Shown here in pieces: positions 32,585-41,357 of a stretch of 64,000 nt of DNA. A program made the position numbers and the translations under genes. Origin of the DNA: Phyllobacterium chamaecytisi. GTDB lineage: Bacteria; Pseudomonadota; Alphaproteobacteria; Rhizobiales; Rhizobiaceae. The stretch lies in assembly GCF_020164455.1 (NCBI RefSeq), contig NZ_JAIQWW010000003.1, positions 62,001-126,000 on the forward strand, in the 5' to 3' direction. A model generated the notes under the pieces. That model had not been told where the DNA came from and searched no databases. It was given only the letters and a program-made list of their open reading frames with translations. Position 1 is the first letter of the stretch. Each line of letters begins with the position of its first letter.

Positions 32585-33043
32585 ATGGCTGGTGGCATCA
32601 GGCACAGCGTATCGGATGACGAGCTTCAGGAAAATCACGAAATCAACGTGACGCCGTTCATCGATGTCATGCTGGTCCTGCTTATTATTTTCATGGTAGC
32701 GGCACCGCTGGCGACGGTCGATATCAATGTGGATCTGCCAGCCTCGACAGCAACGCCCGCGACGCGTCCCGAGCAACCGCTCTACCTGACGCTCAAGGAA
32801 GACAAGTCTATCGCAGTCGGCAACGAAACGATTTCGCGCGAAACGCTTGGCAGTTTTCTGGATCAACGTACGCAGGGCGACAAGGAAACCCGGGTCTTTC
32901 TTCGTGCCGACCGGGCAGTTGACTACGGCGCCTTGATGGATTTGATGAACGGACTGCGCGACACAGGTTATCTCAAGATAGCTCTTGTCGGTCTGGAAAG
33001 TGTTCCTTCTCGACCCGCACCGACCGGTGAAGGCGTACAGTAG
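32585..33043 (+). CDS. exbD: ExbD, proton channel subunit
   Basis: 152 aa. A short cytoplasmic start, HEINVTPFIDVMLVLLIIFM with the membrane-embedded Asp that carries protons, then a periplasmic domain (TLKEDKSIAVGNETISRETL). It lies 12 nt after exbB with AGGAGCG before its ATG. Its stop codon TAG overlaps the GTG of tonB by one base, so the last two genes are coupled. Confidence 0.94.
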   Translation: MAGGIRHSVSDDELQENHEINVTPFIDVMLVLLIIFMVAAPLATVDINVDLPASTATPATRPEQPLYLTLKEDKSIAVGNETISRETLGSFLDQRTQGDKETRVFLRADRAVDYGALMDLMNGLRDTGYLKIALVGLESVPSRPAPTGEGVQ

Positions 33044-33945
33044 TGCATCAGCAGACAACAACTGCAACCAGAAGAGGTTTCCTGCGTCCAGATTGGCGCG
33101 AGATTGGTCTTTGGTCGGTTGCGGGACTGGCGGTCATCGGCATTCATGCGGGTGCTGCGTGGTATGTTCAGAACTATCAACCTGAGACACCCGCAAGCGA
33201 TATTGCCGCCGCGGTAATGATTGACATGGAGCCATTGCCGGCACCAGTGGTGCCAGAACCGGTTAAGGAAGAGCCGCCGGCCGAAGCTGAGCCAATCAAG
33301 CCGGATACCATGGAACAGGAAGCGGCAGCGCCCGAGCCTATCCCGGATGTGCAGCCGGAACCCGAGCCAATTAGTCCATTGGAAGAACTGATTCCGGATC
33401 AGCCTGAACCTGAGGTGGCCGAAGAGCCCCAGCCGGAACCAGAATTGACCGACCCGCCCGAAGAACAGATCGAAGAGGTCGTGGAACTGCCAAAGGTAGA
33501 AGTGCCGCTTCCGGTGGTTCGTCCAACACCGAAAAAGCCCGACGTTCCGAAAAAGCAGGTTACCGAGAAGGTCGTGCAGAAGCCAGCGAAGAAAGCCAGC
33601 ACCGCGACAGTCCAAGACGCGACGCCCCGGGAAGCAAAACAGCAACCAAGTGTTTCGAGAGCAGCGTCAGCGCGGCAATCGGAGACCTGGCGTTCAAGGG
33701 TGCAGTCTTATCTGGCGCGCAGAGCAAACCGCGCCCGTGCGGAAGGGCAGGGTACCGTCAGGATACGCTTTGTGGTTACCAATGATGGCGCGATCGTTTC
33801 GGCTAGTGTCGTCGGAAGCTCCGGCGTGCCTCAGTTAGACCAGAGCGTGCTTGAAACCATTCGGCGGGCGTCCCCAGTTCCGTCAGCGCCCGATGGAGTT
33901 GATGTATCGCGGCAAAGTTTTACCGTACCATTTCAGATAAGGTAG
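33043..33945 (+). CDS. tonB: TonB energy transducer
   Basis: 300 aa, with a GTG start overlapping the exbD stop. One N-terminal membrane span (LWSVAGLAVIGIHAGAAWYV), a long Pro/Glu-rich spacer across the periplasm (PEPVKEEPPAEAEPIKPDT...), and the TonB C-terminal domain (GTVRIRFVVTNDGAIVSASV, SGVPQLDQSVLETIRRASP). It transfers energy to outer-membrane receptors for iron chelates and vitamin B12; no receptor gene is in this window. It ends 3 nt before the convergent GMC oxidoreductase stop. Confidence 0.94.
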   Translation: MHQQTTTATRRGFLRPDWREIGLWSVAGLAVIGIHAGAAWYVQNYQPETPASDIAAAVMIDMEPLPAPVVPEPVKEEPPAEAEPIKPDTMEQEAAAPEPIPDVQPEPEPISPLEELIPDQPEPEVAEEPQPEPELTDPPEEQIEEVVELPKVEVPLPVVRPTPKKPDVPKKQVTEKVVQKPAKKASTATVQDATPREAKQQPSVSRAASARQSETWRSRVQSYLARRANRARAEGQGTVRIRFVVTNDGAIVSASVVGSSGVPQLDQSVLETIRRASPVPSAPDGVDVSRQSFTVPFQIR

Positions 33946-33948
33946 CCA

Positions 33949-35538
33949 CTAACCCCTCGTGATCATGTCTGCGGCCTTTTCGGCGATCATGATCGTTGGT
34001 GAGTTGGTGTTACCCGAGGTGATCGACGGCATGATCGAGGCATCGGCCACACGCAGACCTTGAATGCCTCGCACGCGCAATTGCGGATCGACGACCGAGT
34101 CGGGATCAGAACCCATGCGGCAGGTGCCGACGGGGTGAAAGATGGTCGTGCCAACGGCACCGGCGGCTTCGACCAATTCCTCTTCCGTTTGATAGTCGGT
34201 GCCGGGTTTGAACTCTTCCGGATTGAAACGCTGCAATGGCTCTTGCGCCACAATATTGCGCGTGATGCGGATCGAGTCCGCCGCGACGCGGCGATCGCTT
34301 ACTGTTGTCAGATAATTTGGCTGTATGGCTGGCTGCAAGCGATGATCCGGTGACTTGACGTGTACGGAACCGCGGCTTTCGGGACGCAGATTGCAAACGC
34401 TCGCCGTGAATGCCGGGAAGGAGTGAACGCTTTCGCCAAACTTTTCCAGGGAGAGAGGTTGCACATGATATTGCAGATTGGCTGTCTCAAAAGAGGGGTC
34501 TGACCGGGTAAAAACGCCAAGCTGGCTCGGCGCCATCGACATGGGTCCCGAGCGGCTGATGAGATATTCCAGCGCAATCGCAGCTTTGCCAAGAAGGCGG
34601 TTGGCTTTCTCGTTGAGCGTAGGAATTCCGGTAACCTTGTAGGCACAACGCAGCTGCAGATGATCCTGAAGGTTTTCTCCGACATTGCGCCGTTCCAGGA
34701 CCGTTTCAATACCTGCACTCTGCAAGATGTCGCCGCGACCGATGCCTGACAGTTCGAGAATATGTGGGGAGCCGATTGACCCCGCGGCCAGAATGACCTC
34801 GCGCCTGCATTGGATCGAACGGATCGCCCCGGCCTGTTCGAATTCAACACCTTTAACGGCCAAATCCTGCAGGATCAGCTTTCGTACATGCGCTCCGGTT
34901 TCAACCTTGAGATTAGGACGTCCCAGGGCAGGGCGCAGAAAAGCCTTTGCCGTGTTCCAGCGGATCCCGCGCTTCTGGTTGACCTTGAAATAGGAGGAAC
35001 CTTCGTTGTTGCCGCGATTGAAATCGTCAGTACGAGGGATGCCGGCAGCTTCCGCAGCATCGCGGAATGCATCGAGGATATCCCAATGCAGACGCGCTTC
35101 TTCCACGCGCCATTCGCCACCAGAACCATGGAAATTGTCGGCGCCGAGATAGTAATCTTCAGACTTCTTGAAGTAGGGAAGGACATCATCCCAACCCCAG
35201 CCGCTACAACCGTCCTGTCGCCACAAATTATAGTCGCGCGCCTGGCCGCGCATATAAATCATGCCGTTGATCGAAGAGCAGCCACCCAAGACCTTGCCAC
35301 GCGGATAACTGAGCGAGCGGCCATTTAACCCCGGTTCTGGTTCAGTGGTGAAGCACCAGTCCGTGCGCGGATTGGAGATGCAATAGAGGTAGCCAACGGG
35401 AATATGGATCCAGTGATAATTGTCCTTGCCGCCTGCCTCGAGCAGCAGCACGGAGACATCCCTGTTTTCGGAGAGACGGTTGGCGAGCGTGCAGCCGGCA
35501 GTGCCGGCTCCGATAACGATATAGTCGTAGGTTGACAT
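33949..35538 (-). CDS. GMC-family FAD oxidoreductase (choline/alcohol dehydrogenase-like)
   Basis: 529 aa from ATG 35538. The N-terminal FAD dinucleotide motif YDYIVIGAGTAGCTLANRL, the GMC signature PRGKVLGGCSSINGMIYMRG, the substrate-domain motif AGSIGSPHILELSGIG, and the C-terminal HPVGTCRMG plus VADASIMPSITSGNTNSPTI are all present. The family oxidises alcohols, choline or polyethylene glycols using FAD. It begins 1 nt after the livM stop and is the last gene of the transporter operon, so its substrate is probably what the transporter brings in; the identity is unknown. Confidence 0.9.
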   Translation of the reverse strand: MSTYDYIVIGAGTAGCTLANRLSENRDVSVLLLEAGGKDNYHWIHIPVGYLYCISNPRTDWCFTTEPEPGLNGRSLSYPRGKVLGGCSSINGMIYMRGQARDYNLWRQDGCSGWGWDDVLPYFKKSEDYYLGADNFHGSGGEWRVEEARLHWDILDAFRDAAEAAGIPRTDDFNRGNNEGSSYFKVNQKRGIRWNTAKAFLRPALGRPNLKVETGAHVRKLILQDLAVKGVEFEQAGAIRSIQCRREVILAAGSIGSPHILELSGIGRGDILQSAGIETVLERRNVGENLQDHLQLRCAYKVTGIPTLNEKANRLLGKAAIALEYLISRSGPMSMAPSQLGVFTRSDPSFETANLQYHVQPLSLEKFGESVHSFPAFTASVCNLRPESRGSVHVKSPDHRLQPAIQPNYLTTVSDRRVAADSIRITRNIVAQEPLQRFNPEEFKPGTDYQTEEELVEAAGAVGTTIFHPVGTCRMGSDPDSVVDPQLRVRGIQGLRVADASIMPSITSGNTNSPTIMIAEKAADMITRG

Positions 35539-35539
35539 T

Positions 35540-36523
35540 TCAGTTGTCCGGCTTGCTCTCGAGTCTTTTGCCGAAGCGCGAAGCATACAGCTCGCCGATG
35601 ATGCCACGCCGAAATACAAGCACGCACACCATGAAGATGATGCCGGTGATCACGGTGACCGGAAACTCCGAAGTCGCGAGATAATTTTCGAGGGCGGCCA
35701 CAAGCCCTGCACCAAAGATCGGTCCGACCAGCGTGCCAATGCCGCCGAGCAATGTCATCAACACGACTTCTCCAGACATCTGCCAGCTGACATCGGTGAG
35801 CGTGGCAAACTGGAAGACGATTGCTTTCAAACCACCCGCAAGACCGGTCAAGGCGGCAGACATGACAAAGGCAGCGAGCTTATAACGTGCAACCGAATAG
35901 CCAAGTGAGATCGCGCGCGGTTCGTTTTCGCGTACGGATTTGAGGATCATGCCAAAGGGCGAGTTGATGATGCGCCAGATGATGAACATGCCAATGAGAA
36001 ACACGGCAAGCACGAAGAAATACATGTTCAATGGCTGATTGAGGTCGATGAAGCCCAACAAGTAGCCGCGCGGTACCCCCTGAATACCGTCTTCGCCATG
36101 GGTGAAAGATGCCTGCAGACAGAAAAAGGCAAACATCTGGGCGAGTGCCAGCGTGATCATCGTCGAATAGATGCCCTGACGCCTTATGGCAAAGAAGCCG
36201 ATGATCAACCCGAGGATAGTTGCACCGAGTACACCGACAAGAATGCCGAGTTCGGTCGGAAGACCCCATTCCTTGACCGCATGTGCCGTGAAGTAAGCAG
36301 CGCCACCAAAGAAGGCGGCGTGACCAAAGGAAAGAATGCCGGTGTAGCCGAGGAGAAGATTAAAGGCGCAAGCGAAGAGTGCGAAACAAAGCACTTTCAT
36401 GAGGAATACCGGATAAAAATAGAAAGGTGCGAGAACAAGCCCGATGATCCCGAACAGGATCAGCGTTGTTTCGAGCGTCAAAAGGCGTGGCTTCGGTGCA
36501 GATGTAACTGTCGCTTGCGTCAT
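35540..36523 (-). CDS. livM: Branched-chain amino acid-type ABC transporter permease LivM
   Basis: 327 aa from ATG 36523 (AAGGA 8 nt upstream; it begins 1 nt after the livH stop). Eight to ten hydrophobic helices; family motifs include LLLGYTGILSFGHAAFFGGA and SPFGMILKSVRENEPRAISLGY, then GEVVLMTLLGGIGTLVGPIF. It is the second inner-membrane channel subunit of a HAAT-family (LivFGHMJ) importer. An in-frame start at 36562 would overlap livH and is unlikely. Confidence 0.92.
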   Translation of the reverse strand: MTQATVTSAPKPRLLTLETTLILFGIIGLVLAPFYFYPVFLMKVLCFALFACAFNLLLGYTGILSFGHAAFFGGAAYFTAHAVKEWGLPTELGILVGVLGATILGLIIGFFAIRRQGIYSTMITLALAQMFAFFCLQASFTHGEDGIQGVPRGYLLGFIDLNQPLNMYFFVLAVFLIGMFIIWRIINSPFGMILKSVRENEPRAISLGYSVARYKLAAFVMSAALTGLAGGLKAIVFQFATLTDVSWQMSGEVVLMTLLGGIGTLVGPIFGAGLVAALENYLATSEFPVTVITGIIFMVCVLVFRRGIIGELYASRFGKRLESKPDN

Positions 36524-36524
36524 A

Positions 36525-37412
36525 TCATACATCCTTTCCGAACAGACCCGCGGGTCGGACAAGCAGGACTATTGCCATGATGACGAAGATGACGATGCTG
36601 GACGCTTCCGGATAGAACACTTTGGTTAGACCCTCGAAAATACCGAGCATATAGCCGGTGATGATGGCACCTAGAATGGAGCCCATACCGCCAACAACGA
36701 CCACGGCAAAGACAACGATGATCATGTTCGATCCCATGAGCGGGCTGACCTGGTAGATCGGCGCCGCCATAATACCCGCGAGCCCTGCAAGACCTGCGCC
36801 GAGACCGTAGGTGAACGTCAACAGGAGGGGCACGTTGATGCCGAAAGCACGTACCAAAGTTGGATTTTCGGTCGCTGCGCGCAGATAGGAACCAAGCCGG
36901 GTCTTCTCGATGAGCAGCCAGGTCCCGAGGCAGACGACCAGCGAAGCAATGACAACCCATGCGCGGTACTTTGGCAGGAACATGAAGCCAAGATTAACAC
37001 CTCCAGCCAATGCGCTAGGAACCGCATAGGGCTGTCCGGCCGCGCCGTAGTAATAGCGGAACGTGCCTTCAATCACGAGTGCAAGTCCGAACGTGAACAA
37101 CAGCCCATAGAGGTGGTCGAGGTTGTAAAGGCGTGACAGCGCGACCCGCTCGATGAGCGCGCCCGCCAGACCCACAACCAAAGGAGCAAGGATCAGCGCC
37201 GGCCAGTAACCGATGCCGAGCTCCGCGAGCAAAAGATAGCCGACGAAAGCACCCAGCATGTACTGTGCACCGTGTGCGAAATTGATGACACGCAGCAAGC
37301 CGAAGATGATTGCGAGGCCAAGGCTGAGCATCGCGTAGAATGAGCCATTGATGAGGCCGATCAGCAATTGGCCGAGGAAAGCCTGGAGGGGAACGCCGAA
37401 GATCATGGTCAT
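36525..37412 (-). CDS. livH: Branched-chain amino acid-type ABC transporter permease LivH
   Basis: 295 aa. Membrane protein with the motifs LLIGLINGSFYAMLSLGLAI and GLLRVINFAHGAQYMLGAFV near the N-terminus and AAPIYQVSPLMGSNMIIVVF, VVVVGGMGSILGAIITGY later. It pairs with LivM to form the channel. It starts 4 nt after the livF stop. The C-terminal IVLLVRPAGLFGKDV is the typical LivH end. Confidence 0.92.
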   Translation of the reverse strand: MTMIFGVPLQAFLGQLLIGLINGSFYAMLSLGLAIIFGLLRVINFAHGAQYMLGAFVGYLLLAELGIGYWPALILAPLVVGLAGALIERVALSRLYNLDHLYGLLFTFGLALVIEGTFRYYYGAAGQPYAVPSALAGGVNLGFMFLPKYRAWVVIASLVVCLGTWLLIEKTRLGSYLRAATENPTLVRAFGINVPLLLTFTYGLGAGLAGLAGIMAAPIYQVSPLMGSNMIIVVFAVVVVGGMGSILGAIITGYMLGIFEGLTKVFYPEASSIVIFVIMAIVLLVRPAGLFGKDV

Positions 37413-37416
37413 GTCG

Positions 37417-38121
37417 TCAGACTCCCAATGCTTCGTTGAGCATGGTCATGCGGTCGGGCAGCTCCCTGACGTGGAAATTGTCGATTATCTTGCCATGGTC
37501 CACCACATAGAAGCGGTCAGCGACCTTGCTGGCAAAACGGAAATTCTGTTCGACCAGGAGAATGGTCATGCCGCGCTGTTTCAACGTCACAAGCACTTCG
37601 CCGATACGTTGGATGATGACCGGTGCAAGGCCCTCCGTCGGTTCGTCCAGAAGCAGCAGCTTGACGCCTGTGCGCAGAATTCGGGCAATGGCCAGCATCT
37701 GCTGCTCGCCGCCAGAAAGCTTCGTGCCAGGGCTGTTGCGTCGCTCCTTGAGGTTGGGGAACAGGTCGTAGATCTCGTCAATCGACATGCCGCCCTTGGC
37801 GACGATCGGCGGAAGATTGAGGTTTTCATCGACGGATAGCGTAGCGAATATGCCGCGTTCCTCCGGCACAAAGCCGATGCCTGCATGGGCGGTGCGATGC
37901 AACGGCACGCGCATCATGTCCTTGCCTTCGAAGGTGATCGTCCCTGTGCGTTTGCGGATGATCCCCATGATGGAGCGCAGCGTTGTCGTCTTGCCGACAC
38001 CATTGCGGCCAAGCAGGGTGACCGTCTCGCCTTGGTGGATATCGAGATTGATGCCGTGCAAGGCGTGACCTTCGCCATACCAGGCATGCAGGTCCCGGAC
38101 GGAAAGCAGCGTGTTACTCAT
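37417..38121 (-). CDS. livF: Branched-chain amino acid-type ABC transporter ATP-binding protein LivF
   Basis: 234 aa from ATG 38121, overlapping the livG stop by 8 nt. Walker A LLGRNGVGKTTTL, Q-loop, signature KLSGGEQQMLAIARIL, Walker B LLLLDEPTEGLAP and H-loop (ILLVEQN) are intact. It is the shorter of the two cytoplasmic ATPases. An earlier start at 38145 lies deep in livG and is not needed. Confidence 0.92.
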   Translation of the reverse strand: MSNTLLSVRDLHAWYGEGHALHGINLDIHQGETVTLLGRNGVGKTTTLRSIMGIIRKRTGTITFEGKDMMRVPLHRTAHAGIGFVPEERGIFATLSVDENLNLPPIVAKGGMSIDEIYDLFPNLKERRNSPGTKLSGGEQQMLAIARILRTGVKLLLLDEPTEGLAPVIIQRIGEVLVTLKQRGMTILLVEQNFRFASKVADRFYVVDHGKIIDNFHVRELPDRMTMLNEALGV

Positions 38122-38935
38122 GTTCGGTCCCCATATAGGCAACACGCACGCGCTCGTCCTGACTCACGGTGCGATAATCTCCGGAGGTGAGGATTTCGCC
38201 CCGTTGCAGCACCGTGACTTTGTCGCAAAGGTCAGCGACGACCTTTAGATTGTGTTCCACCATCAAGATCGCGCGGTCTCTCGCCACCTCGCGAATGATA
38301 TCCGAGACGATGTGCACGTCTTCGTGGCCCATGCCGGCCATTGGCTCGTCCAGCAACAGCACTTGCGGATCCAGTGCCAGCGTCGTGGCGATTTCGAGTA
38401 CACGCTTGCGGCCATAGGACAGGTCGGCGGCGAGGTGGTTACGGGCATCTTGAAGGCCGACAGCCTCGATCAATTCCATGGCTCGTTCGTTGAGACGGTT
38501 CAGTGATCCCATCGGCAGCCAGAACTGGGTCGACAGTCGACCGGGGCGCTGCAGGGCAACGCGGACATTGTCGAGGATTGTCAGATGCGGAAACACTGCC
38601 GATATCTGGAACGAGCGCACAAGTCCCATTCGAGCCACCTTGGCCGGATCCGTCTTTGTGATGTCTTGGTCGAGTAGTGTGATCGTTCCGCTTGTCGGTT
38701 GCAGAAATTTGGTCAGTAGATTGAAAACTGTGGTCTTGCCAGCACCGTTCGGGCCGATCAGCGCGTGCACCTTGGCATGGTGCACATCGAGATCGACATT
38801 GTTGACGGCAACGAAGCCACCAAAGTCACGGCGCAGACCGCGGGCGGACAACACCACCCGCGAATCTTGACCTCCAGAGGCGCCGGGAGAGGATTGGCCT
38901 CCCCCGAACGCTGCATCATTCAGCGAAGCAGTCAT
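38114..38935 (-). CDS. livG: Branched-chain amino acid-type ABC transporter ATP-binding protein LivG
   Basis: 273 aa. Walker A IGPNGAGKTTVFNLL, the LivG-specific long insertion before the signature (LQRPGRLSTQFWLPMGSL), signature DLSYGRKRVLEIATTLA, Walker B QVLLLDEPMAGMG and H-loop (ILMVEHN). Residues 1-30 are a variable extension. Its ATG overlaps the stop region of the binding-protein gene (38935), consistent with a single operon. Confidence 0.92.
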   Translation of the reverse strand: MTASLNDAAFGGGQSSPGASGGQDSRVVLSARGLRRDFGGFVAVNNVDLDVHHAKVHALIGPNGAGKTTVFNLLTKFLQPTSGTITLLDQDITKTDPAKVARMGLVRSFQISAVFPHLTILDNVRVALQRPGRLSTQFWLPMGSLNRLNERAMELIEAVGLQDARNHLAADLSYGRKRVLEIATTLALDPQVLLLDEPMAGMGHEDVHIVSDIIREVARDRAILMVEHNLKVVADLCDKVTVLQRGEILTSGDYRTVSQDERVRVAYMGTEHE

Positions 38936-40140
38936 TACTTGACCAGCGGGCAGCCGCTTTCGGCCGGCTTGATAAAGGCTTCGTCACCCGGGACTGTGGC
39001 CAGAACCTTGTAGTAATCCCAGGGCGCCTTGCTTTCATCCGGCTTCTTGACTTCCATCAGATAAACATCGCTGAACAGGCGGCCGTTGGGACCAACCTTC
39101 GCACCGCGGCCAAAAACGTCATCGACCGGCATTTCATGCATCGCCGCCGCGACTTTCTCGGTGTCGTCGGTACCAGCCTTCTGAATGGCCTTCAGATATT
39201 GCGTCACGCCCGAATAGGTTGCTGCCTGAATCATGTTTGGCATGCGGCCCGTACGCTTGAAGAACTTCTGTCCGAACTCACGGGACTGATCGTCGCGATC
39301 CCAGTAGAAGCTTTCAGTAAGGGTCAGGCCCTGCGCCGCCTCGAGACCGAGACCATTCACTTCGGCCAGGGTAAATAGCAGCGCTGCGAGGCGCTGACCG
39401 CCGGACACGATGCCAAATTCAGCTGCCTGCTTGATGGCATTGGAGGTATCGAGACCGGCATTGGCGAGACCGATGACCTTTGCGCCGGACGATTGAGCTT
39501 GCAGCAGGAACGAGGAATAGTCGGTCGTTGCCAGTGGATGGCGAACCGAGCCGACGACCTTGCCGCCCTTGGACGTGACGAATTTGGAGGTCTGTTCCTC
39601 CAGCGAATAGCCGAAGGCATAGTCTGCCGTCAGGAAGAACCAGCTGTCGCCGCCTTGGGCAACCAGCGCGCCGCCAGTGCCGACCGCCTGCGAGTGTGTG
39701 TCATAGGCCCAATGGAAACCGTAAGGCGAGCACTGCTTGCCGGTGAGTTCCGTCGTGGCCGCACCGGTCACTAGGTCGATCTTCTTTTTCTCTTTGGAAA
39801 TGCCCTGCACGGCAAGCGCCACCGAGGAAGTCGTCAGTTCCATGATGCTATCGACCTGTTCGGTGTCATACCACTGGCGGGCGATATTGGAAGCAATATC
39901 CGGCTTGTTCTGGTGATCTGCGGTGATGACCTCGATCGGTGCATCCAGCACCTTGCCACCGAAATCCTCGGCAGCCATTTTCGCTGCTTCGTAAGACCAT
40001 TTGCCGCCAAAGTCCGCATATACACCGGACTGGTCGTTCAGGATGCCGATCTTGACCTTGCCATCGGAAATCTCGGCGCTTGCTGCAGGAATGACCGTGG
40101 CTGCCATCAGGGCAGCAGTTGCAATTGCTAGTAACTTCAT
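38935..40140 (-). CDS. Periplasmic substrate-binding protein of the branched-chain-type ABC transporter
   Basis: 401 aa with a signal peptide (MKLLAIATAALMAATVIPAASA, cleavage after ASA). The Peripla_BP_6 fold is shown by VKIGILNDQSGVYADFGGKW and IEVITADHQNKPDIASNIAR, with SVALAVQGISKEKKK in the ligand cleft. The closest subgroup carries amides, urea-like compounds or aromatic acids rather than leucine, judging by the YADFGGKWSYEAAKMA style; the ligand is not certain. A GGAGG ribosome site precedes it. First gene of the six-gene operon ending in the GMC oxidoreductase. Confidence 0.9.
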   Translation of the reverse strand: MKLLAIATAALMAATVIPAASAEISDGKVKIGILNDQSGVYADFGGKWSYEAAKMAAEDFGGKVLDAPIEVITADHQNKPDIASNIARQWYDTEQVDSIMELTTSSVALAVQGISKEKKKIDLVTGAATTELTGKQCSPYGFHWAYDTHSQAVGTGGALVAQGGDSWFFLTADYAFGYSLEEQTSKFVTSKGGKVVGSVRHPLATTDYSSFLLQAQSSGAKVIGLANAGLDTSNAIKQAAEFGIVSGGQRLAALLFTLAEVNGLGLEAAQGLTLTESFYWDRDDQSREFGQKFFKRTGRMPNMIQAATYSGVTQYLKAIQKAGTDDTEKVAAAMHEMPVDDVFGRGAKVGPNGRLFSDVYLMEVKKPDESKAPWDYYKVLATVPGDEAFIKPAESGCPLVK

Positions 40141-40370
40141 TCGTATCTCCTCCCAAAGAATGACCGCTCACAGGATCATCGCATGATGGCTGTCGCGGAC
40201 GGAACGGTTCAAATTGAAAACGTCAATAGAGATGCCGCGGATCCCGCCCGCATCCCGCTAGTTGTCTATCCTCCTCAATCCAGCTTTGGCTTTCCAAGCC
40301 GGACAATACTCATCCCCATGATTGCGCTGTTTCTTCCGACCGGCAACCATGATGTCGAAAAAACTCTAAC

Positions 40371-40401
40371 ATTGACAAATAGGTACACAAACATCTATTT
40401 G
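40371..40401 (+). promoter_or_regulatory. Promoter and dyad upstream of the LysR gene
   Basis: TTGACA (40372-40377), 17 nt, CTATTT is a good alphaproteobacterial promoter. It is overlapped by the perfect inverted repeat CAAATAG-N12-CTATTTG (40376-40401), about 45 nt before the LysR ATG. This is typical of LysR autoregulation. A further GTAC-N6-GTAC repeat is nearby (~40,413-40,426). The remainder of 40,141-40,370 shows no feature. Confidence 0.5.
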
Positions 40402-40445
40402 TGCACATAATAAGTACAAAAATGTACATTCACTGAAAGAGTGCC

Positions 40446-41357
40446 ATGCGGCAGTTTACCTGGGACGATCTGCAATATTTTCTCGCCGTTGCGCGTACCG
40501 GACAATTGACCACTGCGGCGCGAAGACTGCGCACCAATCATGTCACCGTTTCAAGAAGGATAGACCGGCTGGAAGAAGCCTTGTCGGCGCGACTGTTCGA
40601 GCGCAACCCGCGTGGTTATATCCTGACGGCGCTCGGCGAGAAGCTTATCGAGTCTGCCGAAATTGTGGAGCGCGAGGCCGATCGATTCCAGAACGAGGCT
40701 TCCGGGGGAACGATTTCCCTGAGCGGCGTCGTCCGCCTCAGTATATTGGAAGGGTTTGCCAATTTCTTCTTGGCGGACCGGCTGCCGCTGATGGCGCAGT
40801 CTTATCCAAGTCTTTCCATTGAAATGGTGACGATCCAGCAGATCGTGTCGCTCTCGCGGCGCGAGGCGGATTTGTCGATCACGCTGCATGCGACACGGAC
40901 AGGTCCGTACCATCAGGAAAAGCTGATGCCCTACCGCCTGTTCATCTACGGATCGAAGGACTACCTCTCACGTCATCCGGAGATCAGACAGCAGTCAGAC
41001 CTCTCCAGTCACCAGTTCATTGGCTATATCGAAGACATGATCTTCACGCCGGGCCTCGACTACATGCGCGAGATCTTGCCGGGGTTGCGCGCCTCATACC
41101 AGAGTTCCAGTATTTTCGCCCAGCTCAGCGCGACACGATCAGGCTTCGGGCTGTGCATCCTCCCCTATTACATCGCCTGCAATTACCCCGAGTTGGTGCC
41201 GGTCATGCCAAAGCAGCTCCATCTCAACCGGGACTATTGGCTGATTTGCCACGAGGATATTGTCAGCACGCCGCGCATCCGCGTTTTGAGTAATTTCATC
41301 AAGTCCGAACTGGAGAACCAGACTGAGATATTTGCTGGTCAATCGCTTCTGGCGTGA
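40446..41357 (+). CDS. LysR-family transcriptional regulator
   Basis: 303 aa. The N-terminal HTH (FTWDDLQYFLAVARTGQLTT, RTNHVTVSRRIDRLEEALS) and a periplasmic-binding-like effector domain from ~90 are standard. It lies divergent from the branched-chain-type ABC operon (start 40140) and convergent with the FAD oxidase gene. LysR proteins usually control the divergent neighbour, so the ABC/GMC operon is the probable target; the ligand is likely its substrate. Confidence 0.9.
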   Translation: MRQFTWDDLQYFLAVARTGQLTTAARRLRTNHVTVSRRIDRLEEALSARLFERNPRGYILTALGEKLIESAEIVEREADRFQNEASGGTISLSGVVRLSILEGFANFFLADRLPLMAQSYPSLSIEMVTIQQIVSLSRREADLSITLHATRTGPYHQEKLMPYRLFIYGSKDYLSRHPEIRQQSDLSSHQFIGYIEDMIFTPGLDYMREILPGLRASYQSSSIFAQLSATRSGFGLCILPYYIACNYPELVPVMPKQLHLNRDYWLICHEDIVSTPRIRVLSNFIKSELENQTEIFAGQSLLA

